From: an uncultured Granulosicoccaceae bacterium
GTDB lineage: Bacteria > Pseudomonadota > Gammaproteobacteria > Granulosicoccales > Granulosicoccaceae
DNA length: 64,000 bases
Reading direction: 5' to 3'
Assembly: GCA_938005265.1 (NCBI GenBank)
Contig: CALLOA010000006.1
Coordinates: forward strand, 1-64,000
Part shown: positions 27,109 to 36,140 of the stretch, in pieces
Layout of the letters: each line of letters begins with the position of its first letter
How positions within the stretch are numbered: the first letter of the stretch is position 1
Translations under genes and position numbers: made by a program
The notes under the pieces: generated by a model
What the model was told of the DNA's origin: nothing
Database searches by the model: none
What the model saw: only the letters and a program-made list of their open reading frames with translations

Positions 27109-28392
27109 GTGGCGATATTATGTCCCTCGGATGTTTCACCCAATAGTTTGCTGCGCGTGTCTTTGATTAATAACTTTTCCCCTGGTATCGCAATCGTCTG
27201 CCGGTTGGTCACTCTTGCTTGTGCCGGTTTGCTGCTTTTGCTAAGCAGTTGCGCGGTAGCAGATGTGAATACGGAGTTTCCTGTAGTACAGGATGATTTT
27301 TCACTCTACATCAGTGGTGCGCGTCGGCACATCGAGCGTTTTAGTATGACCCAACGCGAACCGGCAGAAGCGCTCTACAATTCACCCTTTGAGATCAAGG
27401 CTAATCCGGCAGTTGCCTATCGTGGGCGTTTTTTGCTCATCCACGGGCTTAATGATTCACCTTACTCCTGGCATGACATGGGTAAATCACTTGCGGCGAT
27501 GGGGTTTGATGTACGAGCCATCCTGCTACCGGGCCATGGTACGACACCGCGTGCCATGCTGCGGGTGCATTACAAGCAATGGCTGGAAACTACTCGTCAA
27601 CACATGAGTGTTTGGCAAAAGGAGATCGCGAAAAAGGGCGTTTCACAGGCGCAAGCGCCCCTGTATCTCGGTGGTTTTTCATTGGGAGGCGTGCTTGCCT
27701 CCATTATGGCGCTGGAGAGTGACGAAGTAGCGGGTTTATTGCTGGTGTCCCCTGCCTGGCATAGCAAGCTTAATCGTTTGTTGCGTTGGTCGGGTATCTA
27801 TAAACGATTCAAACCCTGGGTTTTTGGTGGAATGATCATTGAAGACAATCCGGCCAAATACAATTCAATACCGGTTAATTCAGCAGCACAGTATTACAAC
27901 ACCACACGCTATCTTAAAAAACGCTGGCAAGGGCGCAAATTATCGGTGCCAGTATTACTAGTTGCGACCGCTGACGATTCGGTCGTGGATGTAAACTATA
28001 TGCGTTCCCTGTATCGCAAACGTTTTGTTGGTGAGAGCAGGGCGATGGTGATGTACAGCAATGATACTTCCCTGACACTGGCTGAGACCGAGGTCAGGCG
28101 ACCCAGCAGCAGGCTGGATTTACGTATTATTAATCAGTCACACATGAGCTTGATCAATAGTCCCGGCAACGAGCTGTATGGTCAAACGAGAAAAATTCTT
28201 GTTTGTAACGGTAATGAGCCGCAAATATTTTTCGGCTGTTTGCGTGCGCCGCAACATTGGTACGGTGCGCAGCATACCGTTTCACCTGACGGTGTTGCTG
28301 TCGCGCGTACCACTTACAATCCAGACTATGATTATCTGTTGCAAATGATTGAGCAGGTTTTTATTTTGCCAACGCAAGCTGAAGCGAATTAG
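27109..28392 (+). CDS. Alpha/beta hydrolase lipoprotein, lipase/carboxylesterase-like
   Basis: 427 residues from a GTG start. A hydrophobic signal ends in a lipobox-like LSSC. The alpha/beta hydrolase core shows the oxyanion strand LLIHGLNDSPYSWHDMG, the nucleophile elbow GFSLGG, an acid in VATADDSVVDV and a catalytic His in NQSHMSLIN. The fold resembles monoacylglycerol lipase/carboxylesterases, acting on an envelope ester if anchored. The start is uncertain: in-frame TTG codons downstream (before the hydrophobic segment) would also give a lipoprotein. Confidence 0.78.
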   Translation: MAILCPSDVSPNSLLRVSLINNFSPGIAIVCRLVTLACAGLLLLLSSCAVADVNTEFPVVQDDFSLYISGARRHIERFSMTQREPAEALYNSPFEIKANPAVAYRGRFLLIHGLNDSPYSWHDMGKSLAAMGFDVRAILLPGHGTTPRAMLRVHYKQWLETTRQHMSVWQKEIAKKGVSQAQAPLYLGGFSLGGVLASIMALESDEVAGLLLVSPAWHSKLNRLLRWSGIYKRFKPWVFGGMIIEDNPAKYNSIPVNSAAQYYNTTRYLKKRWQGRKLSVPVLLVATADDSVVDVNYMRSLYRKRFVGESRAMVMYSNDTSLTLAETEVRRPSSRLDLRIINQSHMSLINSPGNELYGQTRKILVCNGNEPQIFFGCLRAPQHWYGAQHTVSPDGVAVARTTYNPDYDYLLQMIEQVFILPTQAEAN

Positions 28393-28482
28393 TCAACCTG
28401 TCGACTGTTGATTTCGTATTTCTGTAATAGCGAGATAGTAGGGCAATCAAGGTTAGCCCAATCAATGTCAGCGAAAGCCGTT

Positions 28483-28917
28483 CTAGCGCTGCGGGCTGCG
28501 CTCTTCCCCTACCGGGCTACCGTTGTTTCCGATCTCCGGTTCATCGGGTGCGCTTATGCGAAGAGCGGCGTAACTCATATAACCCGTCACATGACGTACA
28601 CCGACGGGTAGCGTGCTGTGTTTCATGTAGTCACAGAGAAAGCGACGATCGGCTTCAACGCGTGACAGGTTTGAGTACTTGCCGCTGTTATTATCGTGTA
28701 CTTTACAAACCGCCTTGTTAGCAGCTTCGTAGTGATCAGCAAAGGGCAGGAAGTCAGGTACTGAACAATAGCGATCTTTCGGAAAATCAAGGTTGTTCCA
28801 GTCGCGTTGTTCGTTGCCACAATAGTTGTTGGCGCTTACACAACCCGACAGTGTTATTATCACGGCCGTTGCCAGACCGGTCTTCAAGGTTGGCTTGATT
28901 ATGAGGAATTTGTACAC
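28483..28917 (-). CDS. Small lipoprotein with phospholipase A2-like C-x-x-H-D motif
   Basis: 144 residues from GTG. The lipobox LSGC gives Cys26. The mature part has the sequence AVCKVHDNN (C71, H74, D75) followed by EADRRFLCDYM (D90). This order, Cys-x-x-His-Asp then Asp-x-x-Phe-Leu-x-x-x-Met, resembles the catalytic helices of phospholipase A2-like proteins. No strong calcium loop is evident, so activity is uncertain. Its GTG lies two bases from the GTG of the divergent gene. A TTG at 28887 would give a shorter, more normal signal peptide and remove that crowding. Confidence 0.6.
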   Translation of the reverse strand: MYKFLIIKPTLKTGLATAVIITLSGCVSANNYCGNEQRDWNNLDFPKDRYCSVPDFLPFADHYEAANKAVCKVHDNNSGKYSNLSRVEADRRFLCDYMKHSTLPVGVRHVTGYMSYAALRISAPDEPEIGNNGSPVGEERSPQR

Positions 28918-28919
28918 AG

Positions 28920-29804
28920 GTGTATAAGTATCTAGTCACGGGTGCTAGCGGTTATCTTGCACAGACCCTGATTCCCTTAGCGGCACAGTCAGCTGAAGTT
29001 ATAGGTGTTGCCCGGCATGCTGCAGAAATCTGTGATCCAGCGCAATCGATAAAGCTCGACATCACCGATCGTAATCGCGTTCTGGATACCATTATGGCGG
29101 AAAAACCTGAAGCCATCATTCATTGTGCAGCCTGCAACCCGGGCGGTGATGTTGATGCGATGTACAGGGTTAACCAATTGGGTAGTGAGAACATCGCGCT
29201 GGCGGCGCGTCGTGCCGGCTGCCGTCTGGTGGCGGTATCCTCAGATACTGTTTTCAACGGCAAGGATGCACCCTTTGCTGACACTGCCGTGGCTCAGCCG
29301 CTTGAAGAAAATCACTATGCTGTGAGCAAGGCGCAGGCCGAAAAGGTCATACTGGATACGCTGGATGATGTGATAGTTGTGCGCACATCACTGATCTACG
29401 ACCTGGACACTATGGACCGTGGCACACAGGGGTTTGTTGATCGAATGCAAAGCGGGCAAACGCTGCAATTGTTTAACGATGTGCTGCGTCAGCCTGTGCT
29501 TGCGAGTAGTTTAGCCGATTGTCTGTTACGCCTTGCGTCCGATCTTGCAAGTGAGCGTGGCACGATGAATCTTGCCGGAAAAGAAGTTCTGAGTCGTGCA
29601 GAATTTGGTGTCAAGCTTATGGATTATTGGCGTGTTGACTACGAAGGCAAGATGCAGACAATTTCAGGTGAAGGAGTCACTGGCTTGCCAATGGACTTGC
29701 GCATGTCACTTGAACGTGCTGATTCTCTGGGGCTTGCCACGCCGGGTGTGTCCGAGGCATTGTCCTGGCAAAAGAAAAACAGTGCAGCAGGGAAACTGAT
29801 ATGA
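28920..29804 (+). CDS. NAD(P)-dependent sugar epimerase/reductase (RmlD-like)
   Basis: 294 residues of the extended SDR type. The N-terminal loop TGASGYLAQ replaces the last Gly of GxxGxxG with Ala. Further signs are DITDRNRVLD, HCAACNPGGD, SSDTVFNGKDAPF and the catalytic YAVSK. It resembles dTDP-4-dehydrorhamnose reductase-like proteins; the substrate is unknown. The start is GTG, because the nucleotide loop begins at residue 7 and there is no room for a later start. It overlaps the next gene by four bases (ATGA). Confidence 0.8.
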   Translation: MYKYLVTGASGYLAQTLIPLAAQSAEVIGVARHAAEICDPAQSIKLDITDRNRVLDTIMAEKPEAIIHCAACNPGGDVDAMYRVNQLGSENIALAARRAGCRLVAVSSDTVFNGKDAPFADTAVAQPLEENHYAVSKAQAEKVILDTLDDVIVVRTSLIYDLDTMDRGTQGFVDRMQSGQTLQLFNDVLRQPVLASSLADCLLRLASDLASERGTMNLAGKEVLSRAEFGVKLMDYWRVDYEGKMQTISGEGVTGLPMDLRMSLERADSLGLATPGVSEALSWQKKNSAAGKLI

Positions 29805-30592
29805 CAGATTCAAGCAATAATTTTTCACGGGCCTGTGTTTCTTTGGCCTCACTTATTCTAGTCCCACTTATTCTAGTCTCCCTTATTTCAGCCTCCCTTA
29901 AGAAGCTACTTCTGGTATTTCATTGGGTATTGCTTTCGGCATTCCCGCAACTATTACGCAAGCCGCTTCTGTTGTTATTGATATTGCTCGGTCCCTGCCT
30001 GCCAGCTGCCACATCACATGCCAGTGATCTGGCCGCTTTGCAGCAATTAGCCAGTGTGTTAAACGATAAATCCAGTGTTTCGTCCTATGCACTGCTGGTC
30101 AGGCATGCTTTGGCTCCGGGTACAGGAGACCCGGCTGAATTCAGCGTGGATGATTGTTCTACACAACGAAATCTGAACGAAGAAGGTCGTCGACAGTCCG
30201 GGAAAATTGGTCAGTTGTTAAAGCAGGCAGGTCTGGGTGGGCTGGATATTTTTACCAGCCAGTGGTGCCGCTGCCGTGAGACTGCTGTGTTGCTACGGGG
30301 TTCCTTTTTAGCCTCAACCGAAGTTGATGAAGATTTAATTCCGGACGTTGCAGATCTGCCCGTCTTGAACTCCTTTTTCCGAGACTACGAGCGTCGTGAA
30401 CCGCGGACAGAGGAATTGCATCAATGGCTGGTAAAACGCAGTGAAAGTAGTGCAGAGCGGCTTGCTGTGCTGGTTTCTCATCAGGTTAACATCACAGCCA
30501 TCAGTGGTGTTTACCCGGCTTCAGGTGAAATAGTCATAGTGAAAACCACTGACGGCGAGATTGAAATTATCGGGAGTGTTGAAACTCTTTGA
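29801..30592 (+). CDS. Histidine phosphatase (phosphoglycerate mutase-like) with hydrophobic N-terminus
   Basis: 263 residues. The phosphatase core begins near residue 95 with LLVRHALAPGTGDPAEF, the RH-G motif variant holding the phospho-accepting His, and contains RNLNEEGRRQS, TSQWCRCRETA and the closing VLVSHQVN with the second His. The first ~70 residues are hydrophobic and include a triplicated LILVP/LILVS/LISAS segment, then LLLLLILLGPCLPAATSHAS, which looks like a signal peptide. The protein is therefore probably exported, and the true start may be later than the coupled ATG at 29801. Confidence 0.8.
   Translation: MTDSSNNFSRACVSLASLILVPLILVSLISASLKKLLLVFHWVLLSAFPQLLRKPLLLLLILLGPCLPAATSHASDLAALQQLASVLNDKSSVSSYALLVRHALAPGTGDPAEFSVDDCSTQRNLNEEGRRQSGKIGQLLKQAGLGGLDIFTSQWCRCRETAVLLRGSFLASTEVDEDLIPDVADLPVLNSFFRDYERREPRTEELHQWLVKRSESSAERLAVLVSHQVNITAISGVYPASGEIVIVKTTDGEIEIIGSVETL
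29852..29896. repeat. 15-bp tandem repeat, three copies, coding
   Basis: Units at 29852-29866, 29867-29881 and 29882-29896 diverge slightly and encode LILVP, LILVS and LISAS in the N-terminus of the histidine phosphatase gene. Confidence 0.85.
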
Positions 30593-30633
30593 GCCGGGTT
30601 TCTTGCCTGCTTATTGCCCGCCTATCCCTACCC

Positions 30634-32034
30634 CTATCGCGTGCTGATTGCCTGCAGGATTCTAGCCCAACTGCGAGTACCCTTGTGATAGCTCGATAAA
30701 TTGTATTTCTCGTTAGGTGAGTGGATGGCATCGTCATCAAGTCCGAAACCTACCAGTAAGCTGTCAGTACCGAGAATGTCCTTGATATAACCCACTACCG
30801 GTATTGAACCGCCACAACCGGCAAAAACAGCCGGTTTCTGCCATTCAGCTTCCAGCGCATCAGCAGCTTGAGTGAAAACCGGATCATCAATGGGCATAAC
30901 AGTGGCGGGCGATCCATCTTTGGATTTGAAACTTACCTCGCAGTCTGCCGGTAACCGTTCCTCTACCCATTGGTAAAGTGCTTTGGATATTTTATCCGGG
31001 TCCTGATCACCTACCAGCCTGAAGCTCAACTTCGCTACAGCCTGTGACGGCAGTACAGTTTTGAACCCTTCACCTGTGTAACCTCCGCTGATGCCGTTGA
31101 TTTCACAGGTCGGTCGTGACCAGATTTGCTGTAGAACGGAATATCCCTTTTCACCAGCCGCTACCGATAGTCCGACGTCTGAAAGAAAATCAGTTTCACT
31201 GAAATCCAGCGACTCCCATTGTTTGGCCACTTTTTCCGGCAACTCGGTTACGCCGTCGTAAAAGCCGGGTAACTGTACAACACCGTCGTCGTTATGTAGT
31301 TCGCCCAGTATCCGCGTCAGTACACGTATCGGGTTGATAGCCGGGCCGCCGTACATGCCAGAATGTAGGTCCCTGGATGGACCGGTAATAGTGATTTCCT
31401 CACCTACCATGCCTCGCAGCATGGTTGATATGGCTGGGGTATTTGCATCCCACATTCCGGTATCGCATACCAGTGCCAGATCGGATTCAAGCAATTCCCT
31501 GTGGTTTTCCATAAAGGGTACCAGTGATGGCGAGCCGCTTTCTTCCTCACCTTCAAAGAACAGCGTGATGTTAGGTGGCAGTGCACCATGGATATCCTTC
31601 CAGCAACGGCAGGCTTCAACAAATGTCATTAACTGGCCTTTATCATCCGCTGCTCCTCTTGCAAATAGAGCGTCATGGCCATTGTGTTTCTCTATCACCG
31701 GGTCAAACGGCTCGCGTTTCCAGAGTTCCAACGGATCCACCGGTTGTACGTCATAATGGCCGTAGAACAACAGGCTCGGTAAGCTATCATCCTGCTGGGG
31801 GCTTTTGGCCACCACCATGGGATGCCCCGGTGTATTGTGACGTTTGGCATCAAACCCGATGTCGACCAGATCATTCACCAGCCAGTCAGCAGCCTGGCTG
31901 CAATCTTCGCCGAAAGCCGGGTCAGTTGAAATGCTGCGAATGCGCAGAAATGCCTTTAAACGCTCGAGTGCCTGGGGCAACTGGTCGTCAATGCGTTCGA
32001 GGATTTTTTCGAGGGTTGCGTCGTCTATTGCCAT
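30634..32034 (-). CDS. M20-family metallopeptidase (dipeptidase)
   Basis: 466 residues, full length for M20 dipeptidases. The metal-binding segments are visible: LLFYGHYDVQPVDP (His and Asp), ARGAADDKGQ (bridging Asp), FEGEEESGSPSL (catalytic Glu and ligand Glu), LVCDTGMWD, and the C-terminal GFGLDDDAIHSPNEKY (His). A dimerisation domain with RDLHSGMYGGPAINPI lies between. It hydrolyses dipeptides or N-acyl amino acids in the cytosol using two zinc ions. It diverges from the DUF533 gene across a 174-bp promoter region. Confidence 0.9.
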   Translation of the reverse strand: MAIDDATLEKILERIDDQLPQALERLKAFLRIRSISTDPAFGEDCSQAADWLVNDLVDIGFDAKRHNTPGHPMVVAKSPQQDDSLPSLLFYGHYDVQPVDPLELWKREPFDPVIEKHNGHDALFARGAADDKGQLMTFVEACRCWKDIHGALPPNITLFFEGEEESGSPSLVPFMENHRELLESDLALVCDTGMWDANTPAISTMLRGMVGEEITITGPSRDLHSGMYGGPAINPIRVLTRILGELHNDDGVVQLPGFYDGVTELPEKVAKQWESLDFSETDFLSDVGLSVAAGEKGYSVLQQIWSRPTCEINGISGGYTGEGFKTVLPSQAVAKLSFRLVGDQDPDKISKALYQWVEERLPADCEVSFKSKDGSPATVMPIDDPVFTQAADALEAEWQKPAVFAGCGGSIPVVGYIKDILGTDSLLVGFGLDDDAIHSPNEKYNLSSYHKGTRSWARILQAISTR

Positions 32035-32130
32035 GGGCTTGGCTGTGGGCCTGTAAAAAAGCGCAGTATAGCCCCAAAATTTAACAACTGCTTTACAAAG
32101 TATTGCAACTTTTGCCTTTATAAAGGGCGT

Positions 32131-32158
32131 TTGTCACAATAGATTCACTGAATAACAA
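32131..32158 (+). promoter_or_regulatory. Candidate sigma-70 promoter for the DUF533 gene
   Basis: TTGTCA (32131-32136), a 16-base spacer and TAACAA (32153-32158) lie about 50 bp before the start, which itself has TGAGGAAG upstream. Confidence 0.4.
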
Positions 32159-32208
32159 GTCACAAGCTGCGTTTGTAGTTTGACCATTTCAATTTTGAGG
32201 AAGTAAAC

Positions 32209-33030
32209 ATGAGTCTTGTAGGTACGTTAGGAAAGATTGCCATAGGTGTCATGGTCGCAAAAACTGCAACCAGCGTCATAAAGGGTGCCAGTGGCGGTAG
32301 CGGCGGTGGCCTTGGCGGTATGCTGGGTAATGCGCTGGGAGGAGGTCAGAACCAGCAAGGTGGTAGCGGCGGGCTAGGCGGTATGCTGGGTGGCGCACTG
32401 GGCCAAAATCAGCAAGGCGGTGGTTTGGCTGGCGGCCTGGGTGGCTTGCTCGGCGGCGCCGCTCAGGGCCAGCAGCAACAAGGTGGTGGCGGGCTTGGTG
32501 GTCTACTGGGTGGACAGTCCCAGCAAGGTGGAAACGGGGGCCTTGGTGGATTGCTCGACAGTCTGGGTGGCAACCAGCAGGCTGGTAGTGGTTCGGGCGG
32601 TGGGTCATTGGGTGATTTGCTGAACGCCCAGCTTAATGGCGAGCCCGAGCCTGAAGTAGCAGCTCCGGCTGCTCAACAGGAAGAAGAAGCAAAATTACTG
32701 ATTCGGGCGATGTTGAATGCGGCCAAGTGTGATGGCAATTTTGATGCATCCGAGCAGGAAAAGATTCTCAAGCATATTGGCGATATCACACAGGAAGATG
32801 CAGACTTCATCAACAGTGAGGTTTCCCAACCGTTGGATGTTCAGGCATTTATTAACAGCGTGCCGCGCGGTATGGAACAGCAGGTGTACCTGATGTCACT
32901 GATGGCAATTGATCTTGATTCGCAGGCAGAAGCACAATATCTTGATCAGTTGGCCAAAGGCTTCAACATCAGCGAGCAGCAAAGTAATGAGATTCATGCA
33001 AAAGTCGGTGTGCCCGCGCTTTACGGCTGA
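32209..33030 (+). CDS. DUF533/YebE-like protein with TerB-type domain and Gly/Gln-rich region
   Basis: 273 residues. A hydrophobic start (LVGTLGKIAIGVMVAKTATS) is followed by ~110 residues of Gly/Gln-rich low complexity (repeated GGLGGMLG and QNQQGG). The C-terminal ~110 residues form a helical TerB-like domain (EAKLLIRAMLNAAKCDGNFD, QEKILKHIGD, QVYLMSLMAIDLDSQAEAQY). YebE-type proteins are associated with the envelope, but their role is not known. The Gly-rich part is probably disordered and length-variable between strains. Confidence 0.8.
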   Translation: MSLVGTLGKIAIGVMVAKTATSVIKGASGGSGGGLGGMLGNALGGGQNQQGGSGGLGGMLGGALGQNQQGGGLAGGLGGLLGGAAQGQQQQGGGGLGGLLGGQSQQGGNGGLGGLLDSLGGNQQAGSGSGGGSLGDLLNAQLNGEPEPEVAAPAAQQEEEAKLLIRAMLNAAKCDGNFDASEQEKILKHIGDITQEDADFINSEVSQPLDVQAFINSVPRGMEQQVYLMSLMAIDLDSQAEAQYLDQLAKGFNISEQQSNEIHAKVGVPALYG

Positions 33031-33170
33031 TCGGCTGCCGATTGGGTGTGCAGAGTTAGTTCTGCGCGCCTCCAAACTGTGATTGCACGAAACCCTTAGC
33101 GTTCAATCACTATCTGTACTTGCGTTACCTGTGCTTGTCTACGACAGAAGCAGTAACGATATAAACCTGA

Positions 33171-33203
33171 AAACCGGTCCTGATAAAGGGCCGGTTTTTT
33201 TTT
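33171..33203 (+). terminator. Rho-independent terminator
   Basis: AAACCGGTCC (33171-33180) pairs with GGGCCGGTTT (33188-33197) with one mismatch over a 7-base loop, and a T-run continues to 33203. It probably ends the DUF533 transcript and abuts the start of the next open frame. Confidence 0.75.
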
Positions 33204-34095
33204 GGTAACATCAACTGCCATACTTAGCTGTGAAGGAATTGCCGATATCAGTTCGCCCAAGCAAATCAGACTTACCCTGCTAGGAACCGGGTCATCGGGC
33301 GGCGTGCCCCGCATCGGTAATCAATGGGGAGCTTGTAATCCCGGTAACCCCAGGAATCGCAGGCGTCGTTGCGCCTGCTTGTTCGAGAGAGTTAAAAATC
33401 CCGGGACCAACGACGAAAAAATCACCACGGTTCTGGTTGATACCGGGCCTGATTTGCGTGAGCAATTGCTTGCTGCCAATGTCACCGATATACAAGGCGT
33501 GCTACTTACTCATGGCCATGCTGATCATATTGCCGGTATCGATGATTTGCGTCAGCTCTGGGTGACGCATCGTCGGCGCATGGATGTTTACATGGATGAT
33601 TTGACCACGAAAAGAATGCTGCATGCCTTCAGTTACATCTTTGAACAGCCGGAAGGCAGCAGTTACCCGCCTTTTTGCAATGCTTTGCCGATGGCTGCCG
33701 GAGAACTTGTGAGAATCAACGGGGAGGGTGGTTGCCTTGAGGCCATGCCGTTGCAGGTTGAGCATGGTGATATTCATGCACTGGGCTTTCGTGTTGGTGA
33801 TATCGCCTATGTACCTGATGTTAAAACAGTGGCGATCGAGGACAGTCTCGAACGTTTACAGGCGCTTGATGTTCTCGTGCTTGACTCATTGCGGCGCAGC
33901 CCGCACCCGACCCATATGAATCTGGATGAAGCACTCGAATTTATTAGTGCCGTGCAACCGCAACGGGCCATACTGACCAACATGCATAGCGACCTGGATT
34001 ACCAGCAGCTATCAGCAGAGCTACCGGATAATGTTGTGCCGGGATTTGATGGCCTGATCATCGAGTCGCCAATAGCCGAATTACAGGGCCGATGA
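33202..34095 (+). CDS. MBL-fold metallohydrolase, PhnP-like
   Basis: 297 residues as drawn. The metallo-beta-lactamase core starts at IRLTLLGTGSSGGVPRIGNQ and contains the zinc motif LLTHGHADHIAGIDDL, VEHGDIHALGFRVGDIAYVPD and a C-terminal LTNMHSDLDY. The same set occurs in PhnP-type phosphodiesterases that open cyclic phosphates; the substrate here is unknown. The start is doubtful. The only non-ATG start, TTG at 33202, lies at the end of a terminator U-run, and the family N-terminus begins about 22 residues later where no standard start codon is present. Confidence 0.8.
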   Translation: MVTSTAILSCEGIADISSPKQIRLTLLGTGSSGGVPRIGNQWGACNPGNPRNRRRRCACLFERVKNPGTNDEKITTVLVDTGPDLREQLLAANVTDIQGVLLTHGHADHIAGIDDLRQLWVTHRRRMDVYMDDLTTKRMLHAFSYIFEQPEGSSYPPFCNALPMAAGELVRINGEGGCLEAMPLQVEHGDIHALGFRVGDIAYVPDVKTVAIEDSLERLQALDVLVLDSLRRSPHPTHMNLDEALEFISAVQPQRAILTNMHSDLDYQQLSAELPDNVVPGFDGLIIESPIAELQGR

Positions 34096-34361
34096 TTTAG
34101 TGCTGCCAGCCAGGTGAAAATTCGCAAGCGCTTACCTGAGTTAACGCTATTGAAGTCAAAGCAATGGCGTAACTCGTCAATGGGTACACGCACTAAAGTG
34201 AGTATTCGGCATTCTTTTGCATGTTTTTAATCAGTGTTTGTGCCATTGTTTTAATTGCATGTTGCACCACATAGATATGGCGGTTATTTAATATAACTTC
34301 TCAGTTAAGATACGCGCTCATGTAGATATAATGAGCCGTCTGCTTAGCATTGATGTGTATT

Positions 34362-36140
34362 ATGAAATTCAATCGTCCCGCCGCTGCAGCCAGTAGGCTC
34401 GCTGCATCTTCGTTGTTTGTAATCTGCAATTTGCTGTCAAGCAGTCAGGTTCAGGCTCGAGGCGAAATCTCGGCACTGGATACGACCCGTACAGCCGCCA
34501 TTCCCCTGCAATACAGCGTCACTGATGATAATGGTGATAGTGTCAACTACCGCTGGGGTATTGGACAGAATGAGCAGCTGGATGGCTTTGATTTCCAGAA
34601 CAACCGTTATCGCTATGTAACTACTGCTTCGCGCGTGCAAGTGTTGTATGCCGATGGCCCTGGGCAGAATGTATGCGGCTTGTTTGCTGAAAACCTGGAT
34701 TCCATTACCGACCTCCAGCCTGCCTTCCCAGCCACTTCAACAGCCCTTTGCGGTCTTGAAAACTTATTGGCGGGAAGAATCGTTAATCGCGGGTCACTCG
34801 ATACGTTCACCAATAGCCCTGATGGAGTTAATGCGCCATCGCTATCGGGTGTTGCAGGCAATGTGGAGCGAATTGATATTATTTTTGATGGCGGGATTGT
34901 GACACCGGTCCAGGATGGCCTGCTGCAGGCTTCGGGTCATGTGGTGGCCGAGATGCGCGGTGATAATGCGGTGCAGCTGGCGGCGATCACCAGGCTTGAT
35001 GCCACCGGTCAACCTGTTGAGTATGCTCCCTTGGTGACGGTGAATCCGCTGGGCTGCGATCCATCCGAACTGTGTTATGGCCAGACCTTTCAATGGCATC
35101 AGTACTCACTGTTAAGGCGCGACGACAGCACGATGGCTCCAGTGAGTGTCGGGGAATCCCGGGATGCCGTAGCAATGGCTTTTGTCAGCGTTGGAGATCT
35201 TGGTTTAAGTGCAGGACAAACCTACTTTGGGATTTCCTTTTTCGCAACTGATGTTAATGCCGCTAGCCATGATTTGCTGGACCCTCAAACTTTTCCCGCC
35301 GATACCGGCAATTCAGCGGATTTGTATGGTGGTATGGGAGCCTACTACCTGCTGGGTGGCACATCTGTAGCTCATGCGCATGTGTTCCGCGATGACAATG
35401 GAAATGGATTTCAAGACCAGCAAGAACCGGATCTGCCCAACATCTCACTGGCTTTGTTTGCCGACAATAACAACGGTGTATTTGATGCTGAAGATGCGCG
35501 CGTTGGTGAGCGTTTTGTGACTGATGGCAATGGCAATATTCGTATACCGGCATTGCCTAACGGCAATTACTGGCTACTGCTTGATATCGATGACTCACAG
35601 GTACCTGATGGCTTTGGATCGGTGCAGGGCAGTAACCCGCTGAGTTTTACTGTTTCAGCATCACCTCAGCTGTCTTTTGGGCTGGCTCAACCAATAAACG
35701 ATGGCATGGGCACAGGCGATGGTAGTAGCACCGGCGATGGCAGTGGCACCGGCGATGGTAGTGGCACAGGCGATGGTAGTGGCACAGGTGACGGCAGTGG
35801 CACAGGCGACGGCAGTGGTTCAGGCGATGGCAGTGGTTCAGGCGATGGCAGTGGTTCAGGTGATGGCAGTGGTTCAGGTGACGGCAGCGGTACAGGAAGC
35901 GACGCTATTACGGCCGCAGATCTGGCTGAAATCGACTCGGGTAATTTCAGCGACATTAACAACAATGGCATCAATGATTTCGACGAATGCGATTGCGAGA
36001 CTATTGGCCTGTTGACCGGTATTGATGGCAACGGTGCCGGGGCGACAGGCCCGTTGGCGCTGTTTTTTGCGGGTATTCTGTTGTTAGTGCGTCGTCGTTA
36101 TTCCTTCAAAGAGGCACTGGAAGGAGCTCACGTGCGATGA
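34362..36140 (+). CDS. Secreted SdrD-B-like surface protein with GDGSG repeat and C-terminal membrane anchor
   Basis: 592 residues. A signal peptide ends near SSSQVQA. A ~330-residue N-terminal region of unknown fold carries several Cys. An SdrD-B-type beta domain follows (HVFRDDNGNGFQDQQEPDLPNISLALFADNNNG ending GNYWLLLDIDD, with Asp-rich calcium-binding style loops). Ten GDGSG units make a flexible spacer, then an EF-like DINNNGINDFDE, and a C-terminal GPLALFFAGILLLVRRRYS hydrophobic/basic tail resembling a CTERM-type sorting or anchoring signal. It overlaps the OmpA-like gene by four bases (ATGA). Likely surface exposed; function unknown. ATG at 34353 is an alternative start. Confidence 0.72.
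   Translation: MKFNRPAAAASRLAASSLFVICNLLSSSQVQARGEISALDTTRTAAIPLQYSVTDDNGDSVNYRWGIGQNEQLDGFDFQNNRYRYVTTASRVQVLYADGPGQNVCGLFAENLDSITDLQPAFPATSTALCGLENLLAGRIVNRGSLDTFTNSPDGVNAPSLSGVAGNVERIDIIFDGGIVTPVQDGLLQASGHVVAEMRGDNAVQLAAITRLDATGQPVEYAPLVTVNPLGCDPSELCYGQTFQWHQYSLLRRDDSTMAPVSVGESRDAVAMAFVSVGDLGLSAGQTYFGISFFATDVNAASHDLLDPQTFPADTGNSADLYGGMGAYYLLGGTSVAHAHVFRDDNGNGFQDQQEPDLPNISLALFADNNNGVFDAEDARVGERFVTDGNGNIRIPALPNGNYWLLLDIDDSQVPDGFGSVQGSNPLSFTVSASPQLSFGLAQPINDGMGTGDGSSTGDGSGTGDGSGTGDGSGTGDGSGTGDGSGSGDGSGSGDGSGSGDGSGSGDGSGTGSDAITAADLAEIDSGNFSDINNNGINDFDECDCETIGLLTGIDGNGAGATGPLALFFAGILLLVRRRYSFKEALEGAHVR
35712..35891 (+). repeat. 18-bp coding tandem repeat, ten copies, encoding [T/S]GDGSG
   Basis: Exactly 180 bp, ten 18-bp units. 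Threonine-type units come first and serine-type units later, which suggests stepwise expansion from two parent units. The array opens long spurious frames on both strands. Confidence 0.95.

Noticed and set aside
35687-36031. Open frames with PSPEPL or MAVVQA-type repeats across the GDGSG array
   Set aside because: An 18-bp repeat without stops opens several frames; only the frame continuous with the surface protein has a signal peptide and anchor.
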